A stretch of DNA of 64,000 nt from Stichopus chloronotus (lineage: Eukaryota > Echinodermata > Holothuroidea > Aspidochirotida > Stichopodidae). Where the stretch lies: the NCBI GenBank assembly GCA_021234535.1, contig CM037836.1, positions 30,444,769 through 30,508,768 on the forward strand, written 5' to 3'. This document shows positions 11,956-22,668 of this stretch, one piece after another (position 1 is the first letter of the stretch; each line of letters starts with the position of its first letter). Below the pieces are notes generated by a model. The model ran no database searches, was not told where the DNA came from, and saw only the letters and a list, made by a program, of their open reading frames with translations. The position numbers and the translations under genes were made by a program.

Positions 11956-12469
11956 AGACAAAGAGCAGAATGAGATTCGTAAAATAAAACATCTTGTTAT
12001 ATACACATAGATGACGCGTTATGATGACAGGAGGAGCCTGAGGTGGGGAGGGGGTTTGGATTCAAGAGGAGAGAAGGCAATGTGTAGAGGAGGGTGAGAG
12101 GAGGACATGTGTAGTGGAGAATGCGTGAAATGTTGTAAATACGAATAAATGCGCGAAAATGAGAACCGAAGGATTGAAAGTAAACGAGGAATATGTTCAT
12201 TTTTGTAGTTTCACATATTTGCCACTTTGAGATGATCTCAAGTAAATTATAAGCCGGACAAAGAGGAGATGCATTGATTTACAGTCTATTGGGGCAGTTA
12301 GCCTGGACACCCAAGATTTAAGTTGAGAATTAGCAATTGTTAGGATTGCTCAATGGAGAGACTGTAGGCAATGAAAACTGAAGTTAAATAAAGTGGCAAA
12401 TATGAGAAACTGAGAGCAAACATGAGCATATTTCTCGTTTACTTTCCTTTTGTTCTCATTTTCTCATTT

Positions 12470-12528
12470 GGATGGTCTAACCAAATTCAATAATGCAATG
12501 TCAAAGATGTTACGTAAAGGACTAAAGC
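12470..12528 (+). pseudogene. Inverted partial copy of the zinc-finger ORF module
   Basis: About 58 bp nearly identical to the reverse complement of 11502-11560. Read on the plus strand it encodes the same K-F-N-N-A-M-S-K...L-R-K-G-L-K run as module 1. It is a fragment with no surrounding gene and shows an internal inverted duplication in the Polinton. Confidence 0.8.
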
Positions 12529-12641
12529 GTACATCGAATTTACTTTTTTTCATATTTTTAACCCGGTTACGGTATCAAAGAGATGAGCTCCCTCAACTCA
12601 TTTCTCATAGTGTGATGTTCCAACCACCACTGAAAGATACT

Positions 12642-12676
12642 CTCGAACACACACATACACACAAACAAACACACCA
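12642..12676. repeat. (CA)n-rich short tandem repeat
   Basis: ACACACATACACACAAACAA-type tract inside the Polinton right part. Confidence 0.8.
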
Positions 12677-13073
12677 ATGATGAAGTGCAATCAATATCAA
12701 TGACACCGTATGGGGTGTTCGTGGACGGAAAAATGTAAAAGATCTCCATAACAAACGAATCGCAAGGCAATATCTACCGGTCGATTGTGGGCCGTCACAC
12801 CTTTTATCGCTTTCAATTTTTACAGCTGTTCCACGAACAGACCACATACGGTGTGCTCCCAGAAATATCTTAAATCCTCCGTAAGATCAGTGATCTAGAC
12901 AAAATTACAACCTTCCCTAAGATCCGGACTCATCTGAGAGTTCCTCTCAAAATGTAAAACACATATAAATATAAAATACAAATATAAAATACCATCACCG
13001 GTCTTCTCGATGTCAATCTCTCGGATCGACTTTGGGTTACAAAAGGATTGATTCCATCTCAACCTTCCGAAGT

Positions 13074-13211
13074 CGATCTCTCGGATCGAATTTGGGATGA
13101 CTTGCTTGCTCTGCTGACCAAATACAAAAGGATTGCTCGCAAAAACAAAAGGATTGACACTCAGAGAACAAAAGGATTGCTCGGTCATCAACCCGTCCGC
13201 CTTATACTACT
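13074..13211 (-). repeat. Polinton right terminal inverted repeat
   Basis: Reverse complement of 7196-7333 with about five differences, ending CTTATACTACT. It carries ACAAAAGGATTG units at about 13124, 13144 and 13167, with a further one just inside at about 13040. Confidence 0.88.
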
Positions 13212-13217
13212 ATTGTT
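13212..13217. repeat. Target site duplication, right (ATTGTT)
   Basis: Matches 7190-7195 exactly and follows the terminal ...ACTACT of the element. Confidence 0.9.
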
Positions 13218-14653
13218 ATGTAATTGGTTGTAGTTTTTGTCCGAGAAATATCAGTTTTACCACGCCTAGAGGAACATTTCTATTTAAAGTTGATATTAAG
13301 GGGACCATTCAACTATTTTCATAGCACCGAACTGAAGGGTTTTTTTTTTTTCGCTTAACTTTTTTGTTTATTTCAGTCAATAGTATTCTAGTATTCGAAG
13401 TTCACTACTTGCCCAGTTTTTTTTTTCTTTGCACTAGCAATTTACACCATTGGAGACTAGAGAATATCTTAATTGTTTTAACCGTCCATATATAAGACCA
13501 TCCACACTAACAAAAGGCGAAATACTGTCGAATAACCTCTACTATTCACAGGAATCTAACACTTAATCCAAAACGCAGTCGTAATAATGATCGTTCGTGC
13601 CAATAATTCGTTTGATTCACGGACAACTTAAGCCAGGACCATTTTCTCCCATCCTTAACTTATCCGTAACCCTTTCCCTGAACGAATTCGTTGGGAAGGG
13701 TTGATCGAGCGGATTTCTCCGGTGTGGAAGTTGTATCGGTGAAAATGTTCCGATTGAAGTTGTCGGGGGGGGGGGGGGATTTTCCCGGGAGAACTATTCT
13801 GGAGGCGAATTGTTCGGATAGAGTTTTCCGGTCAAGGGGCGGCCGATAGTTGGAATCATTTTCAAAACCTGTGTTAAAAACAGGATCGGGGCTCTGTTAA
13901 AATTATGGGAGATTGTGGGGTATTTACTTTGTGTCTCTGCATGCAGGGATACAGAGAATCACACAAGGCACCCTACTGTCTTCTCTTTCTTGTGTTTGGG
14001 GTGTCTTTATTGTCTACTCTAAATGGCTGCACTGAACTACATCTAGTATAATTTTTCTGTTCCTTGATGAGTTTAGTATTTATTTTCAAGGGTTCCGAAG
14101 TTACACACAGTAGCTGATATTGTGAATGAAGGACTGGTATCGACAGTGGCGATGTGGGTGCACGGGGGGGGGGGGGGGAGCTCAAGAGACACCCACCATC
14201 ACTAACGTGGCACCGAAAACTGTTGTTACTCTACTATCTAGGATGAGCGTTACTATCGATTGGCACCTAAAGTGTTTACATAAAAATACCACCTAAATTG
14301 CCAGACCATGAACTTCCAAGCTTCGCAGACGCCCTTTTACTGCTGCACCCCCTCACAAGCCACTAGGTACCAGGCTAACGAGCTTCGCTCACTAAACGTA
14401 GACACATTAATTTTCATGGTTTTTACTCCTGTCAGAGAGACAATTTTGTAATATTAAGCTCACAACCGATGATCAGAGTATATTTATTAGGAAATCATGA
14501 CTTCCTCTGTGTTTAAAATAAACTGCATTGGCCGTTATAAATATATCGGAGACCTTTTGACCTGAAACTTCCCACAGCTAACGGACTCTTATTAACTATA
14601 GAAAAAATAAATGTCATGGGATTTTTCCCCTGACCATAGAAGATGTGCAACAT
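13218..14653. other. Intergenic DNA with two poly(G) runs
   Basis: No gene recognised. Poly(G) tracts lie at 13765-13778 and 14164-14178. The 70-codon minus ORF at 13973-14185 runs across the second tract and shows no family motif. Confidence 0.4.
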
Positions 14654-14892
14654 AAGGGAGCGGTCACACCACAACGAATTCGGGTCGGATTACCATCCGA
14701 ATTTTTTTATTTTTAGTAAATATAATAATTAGTATAAATTTGATTTTCTTAGTCATATGATACAAATCATTTCTTTACACAAGTTGGCAAATTTTTGGTT
14801 CTTTCCGATCCGAGATGGAGAGGAAAAAATAAAAATAAAAAAATTCTGATCGTAACTTCCGACTCGAATTGGTTGTAGTGTGAATGCGCCTT
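14654..14892. mobile_element. MITE-like element with ~60-bp terminal inverted repeats
   Basis: The left end 'aagggagcggtcacacca' and the right end (reverse complement 'aaggcgcattcacactac') continue as imperfect inverted repeats through 'gaattcgggtcgga' and the poly(T)/poly(A) run. The element is about 239 bp with no coding. The right flank gives TTAA and the left ATAA, so a piggyBac-type TTAA target is possible but not clean. Superfamily unassigned. Confidence 0.7.
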
Positions 14893-15620
14893 AAAGCTCA
14901 CAATCGTTGGAAGGGCCAATATTTTGTAAATCATTACATTAAGGACACTGCATCACCATGGAAATCCCATAAGTCGGAGCAGTGTCGTTTCTAAGCCATG
15001 TATAGCATATAGAATTTAGAATTTTATTCCTATAGCGTATTGTGGTATTTGTATAAAACTATTATCTTATCCCATACCGTAATTGTAGTCTTGTTTGGGC
15101 TTGTGTGTATCCATCTCCCCCCAACTAGTCCATGTCTGCTCCAGAAAAGAGGTATTTAAATTATTCGAAACACTTCCATCACCAATACTCTATATGTCCT
15201 TACAATTGTTTGATATCTGTAAGAACCAATCAAGAATTCTAATTTATAAGTGGCCTGAATTTTGTTACCTCGTAATTATTCAAATTTGTTTAGGTTTACC
15301 AAAGGTATGCACGAATGTTTCCGAAATAGTCAAAGGCTTTATATGTGCCGCTCACTCACTCCTCCATGGCTATCTCTACTCCAGATTCGAACGCTCCCCA
15401 ATTTTGAAACTCTTTCAATTTAAAATTATTTCTGGTATAAATAACGGGAAATAAAGATGTATTTACTTCACTCAAGAGTATATGTTTTTTCTTATACTCG
15501 ACCGTTTCTCTAAGTTCTTCACTTTCCTTCTTGTTTTGTATTTCCGTTTTCTGGCTTTCTTTCTCCTTGCTTTTCTATTTTCTGTTTAGATTTTACTTTA
15601 TTTGCTTATTTTTTATATAT
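14893..15620. other. Intergenic DNA, no recognised gene
   Basis: The 119-codon plus ORF at 15095-15454 has no motif I recognise. It reads faintly like the C-terminal region of an L1-type reverse transcriptase and could be a fragment of the kind at 18120-18895, but I cannot support that. Confidence 0.3.
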
Positions 15621-15712
15621 TTTTATCTCATCGCCCTATAGGGGCTAGATGAGATATTGTAGTCACTTGGCTAGTGGAGCTATATATTGTACTGTACACC
15701 CATGGGAGAATG

Positions 15713-15726
15713 GTTGCCATGGAAAC
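15713..15726. promoter_or_regulatory. X-box-like RFX site in repeat D
   Basis: GTTGCCATGGAAAC is nearly palindromic and fits the RFX X-box pattern (GTTNCC-AT-GGNAAC). It is also present at 43832-43845. Sequence match only. Confidence 0.4.
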
Positions 15727-15837
15727 GCTTGGAGTGGATGAGTAGCGACACCCCAGGGGTACCCCATGGTAGAGTGACCATGGGTACAGGAGGGTCTTGT
15801 TGGGTGGTATAAATGAAAACGTGTCTTTGCCAATGTG

Positions 15838-15872
15838 TGTTCGCGTGTGTGTGTGTGTGTGCGAGTGTGTGC
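15838..15872. repeat. (GT)n microsatellite
   Basis: GTGTGTGT tract with CG interruptions inside repeat D; the second copy is of different length near 43960-43993. Confidence 0.9.
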
Positions 15873-16688
15873 GTCCGGACCTGCCCAGATTGTGGTTTTT
15901 CCAGAATAGTTTGAAAAGCATATGGGCGATTAAATTGAAACTTGGTAAGGTTGTGCGTGATGCCAATATGTGCAAGATGTATTAGTTGTATGGTAAATTG
16001 AGTCAAAGTTGCTGATTTTTGAGAAAAAAATCTATTTTGCCCCAAAATTGCTATTTCCAGCATATCTTGAGAAATGTTTGAGCATTTAATGCAAAAATTT
16101 GCAAAAACTTACATGAGAATGAAATATTTCAAGGTATATTACTTTTGTAGTAAAGAGAGTGAAATTTGCTGATTTTTTAGAAAAAAAAGCCAATTTTCCC
16201 CAAAAATTTGTATTTCCAGCATATCTTGAGAACTATTAGATCAATTAACTTGCAGTTCTGTGAGTACTTACCTGAGAACACATTGTTCAACATAATATTA
16301 CTGTAATGGTAAATCGAGTCAAAGTTGCTGATTTTTGAGAAAAAAAGCCAATTTTGCCCCAGAATTGCTATTTCCAGCATATCGTAAGAAGTATTTGAGC
16401 ATTTAATGCAAAATTTTGCAAAAACTTACATGAGAATGAAATATTCAAGGTATATCACTTTTGTAGAAAAGAGAGTGAAATTTGCTGATTTTTTAAAAAA
16501 AAAGCCAATTTTCCCCCAAAATTTGTATTTCCAGCATATTTGAGAACTATTAAACCAATGAACTTAAAGTTTTGTAAGTACTTAGCAATAATCTATTACA
16601 AATTCCCATGTACAGGCCCTGTATTGAAATCAATGTGCATGTTGGCGATGAGATACGCAACTCCGTGGATTACCCTCTTGTTTCTTTT

Positions 16689-17069
16689 GCAATATGGTCT
16701 GACCTTGCATTCCTTTAACTTAGGCTTTAACACTTATTCTCATCTGAAAAAAATGATGCGTAAATGCAGGTACTTCCAGAACTTAAAACGTCTTTGCCAC
16801 AGTGTTTCGGCCTTATTTCACAGCACACAAACGTACAGCGATCAACTGTGCTACACGTTGTTTGCATTAGCCGCTACATTCAAACAGGTGGTTCAGATAC
16901 GCACACACAAGTACCATGTCGTGAACAATGAGATGTACTTCTCAAACCAGAAATCCTCCAGAAATAATTAGGCCCTACTATGATGACATCCAGGCGTGCT
17001 AGCACTGTGCTGAAGACAGTACAAAATTTGACTGTATAAGTTCCGGTGTCGGCTTTGGGTAGGGATCGC
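16689..17069. other. Unassigned stretch containing the 3' part of a 143-codon ORF
   Basis: The plus ORF 16540-16971 begins inside repeat D and runs out of it; its second half has no motif I know. At 16963-17006 is a 44-bp segment ('ataattaggccctactatg...') found inverted at about 39985-40028. Confidence 0.35.
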
Positions 17070-18060
17070 CATTGTGCATGTTGGCTTCAAATATGACAAT
17101 TAACTGTGTGTCTTAAAATAAATAAACCAAATTCCATATAACGTAGACTTGATATTCCTGGATGAATCTGACTAAATGTAATAGTTCATTAATGACTCCA
17201 ACTCGTTGATGGCAAGTAAAAACTGGAGGCAATCACTGTAAGACATTTAACTAACAAATCTCACATACCAAGCTCTGTTCCCTATACCCAAGTGTGCAGA
17301 AACTGTAAGCTTCAAATGTGAAGACAATTGTGCGTCTCAGCGTAAGCAAGGAATAGGCCTATAATACATATAGATATTTTTTTAAATGTTACGTTGATTG
17401 ATCTCTGTAGTAACTATCGTAGAACTTATTTTTGAGGTATAACACGTTCGTAATAGGAGTGAGCAACATTGTGTATATTGGCTTCAAATATGAAGACAAT
17501 TAACTGTGCGTCTTAAAATAAATAAACCGAATTCCATATTATGCAGACTTGATATTCCTGGATTATTATTTTTTAAACGATTCTGATTAAATGTAATAAG
17601 TCATTAATGACTCCAACTCGTTGTTTGTAAATAAAAACTGGAGGCAATAACTATAAGACATTTAACTAACAAATCTCACATACCAAGCTCTGTTCCCTAT
17701 ACCCAACTGTGCAGAAACCGTTAGCCTCAAATGTGAAGACAATTGTGCGTCTCAGCGTAAACCAGGAAAAGGTCTGTTTGATTGATCTCTATAGTAACTA
17801 TCGTAGAATTTAATCAGAAAAGAAAGACCTTGAACGACTCAAAGTACCTTCAAGAACTTATTTTTGAGGTATAACACTTCCTTAATAGTAGTGAGCACCA
17901 TTGTGCATAGTTTCTCCAAATATGAAGACAATTAACTTTGCATCTTAAAATAAATAAACCAGATTCCGTATTTTGCAGAATTGATATTCCTGGATTAATT
18001 TTTAAACGACTTTGATAAATGCAACCAGTCATTTACGAGTCCGATTAAAATAAACAGTCC
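17070..18060 (+). repeat. Tandem repeat, ~400-430-bp unit, 2.5 copies
   Basis: Three units share 'ttaaaataaataaacc', then 'ttgatattcctgga' and, in the first two, 'ccaagctctgttccctatac'. The 'taact' landmark falls at 17101, 17501 and 17933. The third unit is truncated. No coding seen. Confidence 0.85.
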
Positions 18061-18119
18061 GATTAAACTGGACGTTGAAACTGTACACATCACAGGCTTG
18101 TGACCTGGACCATTCTGTA

Positions 18120-18895
18120 CCGGATTACCTGAACAAGTTTTCCTATTTCAAGTTTTATCCAACCCTCCTGTTACCCTCACAAAATATTTGGAAGCTTGTT
18201 TATTTCGTTTCATCTGGTCAGGAAAACCAGACAAAATAAAAAGATCTACTTTGATTAGCCTCTTGAACCAGGGAGGTGTTATTAACACCTCCCTGCTTGA
18301 ACCAAGGGGGTCTGGGAGTCACCCACATTATTTCCTTTATTATGGGTCTAAAATGCACCTCGGTAAAAAGATATACTGGCAATACCACTTCTACCTGGAA
18401 ACTGTTCTTTGACTTTCATTTGCAAAACTATGGAATGCAACTTCTTTTTTTCCTGTAACTAACAGGCGAAAGATTTAACCATTGATAATAATTTTATGAG
18501 CGATGTGTGTAAGGCTGGGTCAAAGTATCGTTTTCGTTATCCAGTAGAAAATTTCGAAAATGAATCATTCACTGATAAGAATTAATGATGAAATTGTATT
18601 TTACGATTATATTTATGCAAAAGGTGTTTCAAGGGTAAAGACTTTAAAGATAATAACCAAAGATCTTTGAGTTTTGAATCCTTTAAGCAGCTGTATTCAC
18701 TAGATGTTTTCCCTTCTACTATCTTCTACGGTATTTTGTCTGCTATTCCTATAGAATGGGTAGAAAATTGGAATTTTCGTGACATTGAAAATGTAAATGA
18801 CGGTACAGAAGACAATCTTCAAGATACTCCATATTTATCTCGTAAAATCTACAAGCATTTAATTAAAGGCTGTATTGCATCACCCTAAGCTATAT
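18120..18895 (+). pseudogene. L1-like non-LTR retrotransposon fragment (C-terminal region of reverse transcriptase ORF)
   Basis: The conceptual product at 18188-18412 has F-I-W-S-G-K-P-D-K-I-K-R followed by L-x-Q-G-G, the block typical of the C-terminal part of L1/Tx1-type ORF2 proteins. The open stretch 18667-18888 has S-A-I-P-I-E-W-V, also typical. Frames are broken. An inverted relative is at about 36560-36990, which shares this end and the following 3' flank (18900-19125). Confidence 0.6.
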
Positions 18896-19129
18896 TTTTA
18901 CCTCCCTGAAAGGAAAATTCTCAACTGGTTCTAAGTTACAGTACTCTTAGATTGCCAGCAAATTCGAAAGATGCAGAGCAGCTCGTATTACACAGCTTAC
19001 ACAGGGATCCATTGTTTTGATTGCACATGTGGAGGAATGTAAGACAGGCTGAGGGAGGGACTAGAGGTAGGTAGTTGGGAGAATTGAAACTGTCTGGGGT
19101 GATGCATTACAGCCTTTAAGTCAAAAACG

Positions 19130-21500
19130 GTGACAGATATTAGCTTAATTTCAAAGGATTTCTGTTCCGAGTTTCACTCTGCAAATTTTGAATAAAGCGA
19201 GCTCTTTTCTAGATGCATATCAGATGAACTTTAGAAACAGGGGACATATAGGTAGATACATATGTATAATGATAAAGTTCGCCTGTTCACCCTCACGAAA
19301 GGTCCTGTAAGGGAGTGTGGATGAGCTGCGGTGACATTTTTCTCCTTCTTTTCTTTTTAAGGCAAAGCTATCCATTGACAACAATGAGGATGACACAATC
19401 ACACTGCATTCTTAAAAAAGCTGTAACAATTTACTTGCAAGGTAATGGAAGTGAGCAAGAAAGGAATGCGGATTAAAGCAAGAGGAGTTTCTGCATAATT
19501 AGGATGTTTTGGGAAATGCATTGTAGCGGCTTGTTCTTTTCGTAACTGGCGTTCAGATCAACTACCAACAACCGAGTTGTTATCCTTGTTGAGTTTCAAA
19601 TCTCAAAGTCTCTGAAGAAATGACAAAATCGTATATCGCGTTGTCAGGATTGTAGGTATAAGACCTACCAATGTAACTAGGGATTTTACGAGCGAGCAGA
19701 TATGGGTTACAACCTCCACGAATTCTATTTAGAACTTACTCATTGACGTCACCTATAATGGTAAGAGAAATTCTACAGTAAAGGACTGGACGGATTTTTC
19801 TTTTTGGCAATCTTGACAAGGATATCGGACGGAACATAGGCAATGGAGATAGTGCAGTTGTGCCAATCCAGCAACGGAATGGCAGATTTATTGCTTTGAC
19901 GTTTAAACTTGAAGTTTGTTTCCGAAAGTGACACCAAGGAAAGCTGCACTGGGAGAGGCTTTAATAAAAGCATTACAGATGATATTTTGAAGACAAATGC
20001 AGGGTGTTGTTTTAAAACCTTTAGAAGAGAAAGAGCATATAAGAAAGAGTATCTTATGTATAAAAAGACATTATATTAAGAAAAATCTGTTTCGAGATGT
20101 CAGTTTCATGAAGCACCAGCTTTCAAGGTAAGAAATTGTAAATTTTGGTTATTTTTTTTTTTTTGGTGCGTTGTACACAATTATCGGCATACTGACTGAA
20201 TTTGCACTTTGTAGCCTGGAGAATATTCAGGTTATGTAAAGGGATGCCTGCGTTAATGGAATCACTCGGATAAGATTTGCAGTGAATTTGGACTTCCCAT
20301 TTGGGGAGAAAGAAAGAAAAGAGTCTAGTTAAAGCGTGGGTTGAATCTGGGCATTTTGTATCTGATACCGGTGTGCAACGCTTTATTAAAAGCTTTTTTC
20401 GACATGTAGGGACAAACCAGTAGGAACAAACCAGAAAAATATTTGATAGGCGCAATGTGAATTCCGAAGAGCTAAAAGGTCTGGTTTATGTTGGATTTAC
20501 CTTGGCGAAAAAAGTAGATGTTTTGTTTCAAGTGGGTCGTTATGCGATTTTTACCAGAGGTGGGGTAGACTTGGAAGTTGTGTTGTTTAGTACGATCTTT
20601 ACTGACTTACTCATTTGAATTAATACCATATTGGTAGGATTCCTAAAGGGCGTTTTGAAAATAACCTATCTGTAAAGTTCATTAAAAAGTAAGAATATGA
20701 GAAGACGGGGGAGGGGGTAATGTCAGGAATTTGATACATTGTATCATGTCAAGGGGAGGAGGTCTTAAATTTAAAGATGTCAGCTTCCAATTCTTTTAAA
20801 TATAGTAAAATACTTTCATTTAAACGTCAAAAATGGAAACCAAAAGGTTTCATCTTTGATGCAGTAATCTGTAACTTGTCACTGTTTCGGTTATGGATAG
20901 GGTTATGAGGGCTTTCAACTTCCTGGAAAATGTTTTGAGATTTGTCGTCGTTAGTAGTTGATGAGCAATTATTTTGGATGCGGGTAACTCGATGCGTTCG
21001 AGTTTTTTTTTATTATCAAGGTGGTTATCTCATCCCTATACGTAGTATACTAGCGAGGAGATCCTGTACTCCATTGAACTGCTTTAGTGAATTGACACGT
21101 AAAATGGTTGACCATCTTACGGTGGTCTCTTAAGTATTCAGCTAAAACAAAATGGCGTTAGTAGGTTTCCTTAGGATGCACAAAGTCACCTGGATCAGGA
21201 TTACCGGATTGTGGTGAGGTAACGGGAAGGGGTATCCAGATCTGTGTGTGCGTGTGCTTATGTGAGTGCATGGTATGTATCTAGATATACCATCTCCTCC
21301 TACAGACGGTAAGTCGGATACACTTGATAGGTAGATGCCCGAGGGGAGGATATAAGGTCCGGATAAGATGTCAAAGTTCTACTATTAGCTATCTAGACTA
21401 GACAATAGAGGAAATTGTCACTGGGTAGCAAACTTTACAAAGCAAACAGTTTGAAGAGTTTTCTCCTCTTTCAATTAGTGTAAATTAAGATTTTTATGAT
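19130..21500. other. Intergenic DNA, no recognised gene
   Basis: ORFs at 19773-19973 and 20123-20455 (110 codons, minus) show no family motif. Poly(T) runs and short homopolymers are present. I cannot assign anything here. Confidence 0.35.
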
Positions 21501-21722
21501 GTTAGAGGTATACTTGTTAGCTTTCCAATACGTAAGGTGTGTTGTACAGGTCGCGTACTTCAACCACCTAGCCCCTTAGCTGTAGTAAAATTTTTAACGT
21601 ATTCAAACACATCTATCTCTAAAAGACGTGATTTGTAAATCCACATTTAAGTTTTAGTCACTGGTAGGAATTGCAATCACCAGAACTCACGATATAGCTG
21701 AACTAAGGTGACCATTATGTCA
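21501..21722 (+). repeat. Direct repeat A, left copy
   Basis: Closely matches 27109-27330 in the same orientation, from 'gttagaggtatacttg' to about 'tatagctgaa', and then fades. It forms the outer pair of direct repeats around the CR1-type element. Confidence 0.85.
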
Positions 21723-22080
21723 CTTCCAAATTACCATACTCTGACCAGGAAGTCTTCACTTTAGTTGCAAGAGGTCAATATTTTGTTTCCTTCTTTACCA
21801 TTTGTTTTTGTAATAATGTCCTTCTGTAAATTCCCAAATCAGGGCAAAAGACGTTATTGGAGGCAAGTGCTGACACAAAATATTTTACAAGGTGAATATC
21901 GCAACTTGATACGTTTTCTTAAACGTTTTTATAGTTGACACGATCAAGACGACTAAACCCCACCCCCTTAAACGAAGGAATTTTTTCATGGCTCCAAGTT
22001 GTGTTTTTAAAATGGAAAGTTTCCCATTATACGATGAAACCGTTTCTATATTTCATGTAATCATCATTTGATAGGAAAGG

Positions 22081-22140
22081 TCTCAATAAAAACAGAAGCC
22101 TCGGAGACGTAAGTCTCCGAGGCTTCTGTTTTTATTGAGA
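22081..22140. repeat. Perfect 60-bp palindrome (28-bp arms, 4-nt centre)
   Basis: The arm 22081-22108 is exactly the reverse complement of 22113-22140, around a central GTAA. It spans the left boundary of repeat B at 22120. The diverged B copy at 6452 has the same flank without the inverted part. Confidence 0.95.
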
Positions 22141-22471
22141 CCAAATTCATCTATCTTTAAAATGAAACATTTGTTTGTAGAGGAGAAGCAGTTTGTAATG
22201 AATATTCATAAGTTGTTTTTCTTTGAAAGGTTTTCTTTACCGAACAACTAAAGCCTTTTAAAGAAGTGGGGGGGGGGGGGGGAGGAGTCACAAGGCACTA
22301 ACAATATGTGACTATTGTCCTCGTTTCATGGTGAACTGATTGTTAAAGGGTGGCCGAATGAATGGACGCTGGCGAACAATAGTAGCACACAGTAAAGGTG
22401 GCCTTTTCTGTCAACAGTGAACTCAAAAGGACAGCAATCTACAAATATTGTTTTCTAAACTTTTTATATCT
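22120..22471 (+). repeat. Direct repeat B, left copy
   Basis: About 352 bp that match 26637-26989 at roughly 95% by eye, including an internal poly(G) run (22268-22282). It abuts the left end of the CR1-type element. Confidence 0.9.
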
Positions 22472-22668
22472 AAAAAATACAAAAGAATAAAACAATGAAA
22501 ACAAGGTAAAATGTACAATCAAGAGAATGCATAAACACATGGACCAGAATAAAGCAGAAATATAAAACAAAATAAAGGAGTAACTTAAATGTGAATAGAA
22601 AGTTGAAAAATGGAACACAGATGAGTAACACAGATAAGAACGTAAATTTTTAAAACAGGATTAAAGAA

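Larger units (their letters stand above)
15621..16688 (+). repeat. 1.07-kb interspersed repeat D, copy 1 (X-box plus 158-bp tandem units)
   Basis: Very similar throughout to 43740-44816 in the same orientation. Similarity begins at 'ttttatctcatcgcc' and stops after 'ctcttgtttctttt'. The left third has a hairpin (15759-15787), an RFX-type X-box sequence (15713-15726) and a GT microsatellite. The right two thirds are four tandem units of about 158 bp, in an A-B-A-B order, starting near 16008, 16166, 16324 and 16481; each contains 'tgctgattttt..gagaaaaaa', then 'ccaattttgcccc' and 'tatttccagcatat'. No protein motif. ORFs across it are shadows. Confidence 0.85.

Noticed and set aside
15628..16063. 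Minus ORFs of 115 and 127 codons, with twins at 43782-44184
   Set aside because: Both copies lie in repeat D and cross its GT microsatellite (read as T-H repeats); frames are not maintained between copies.
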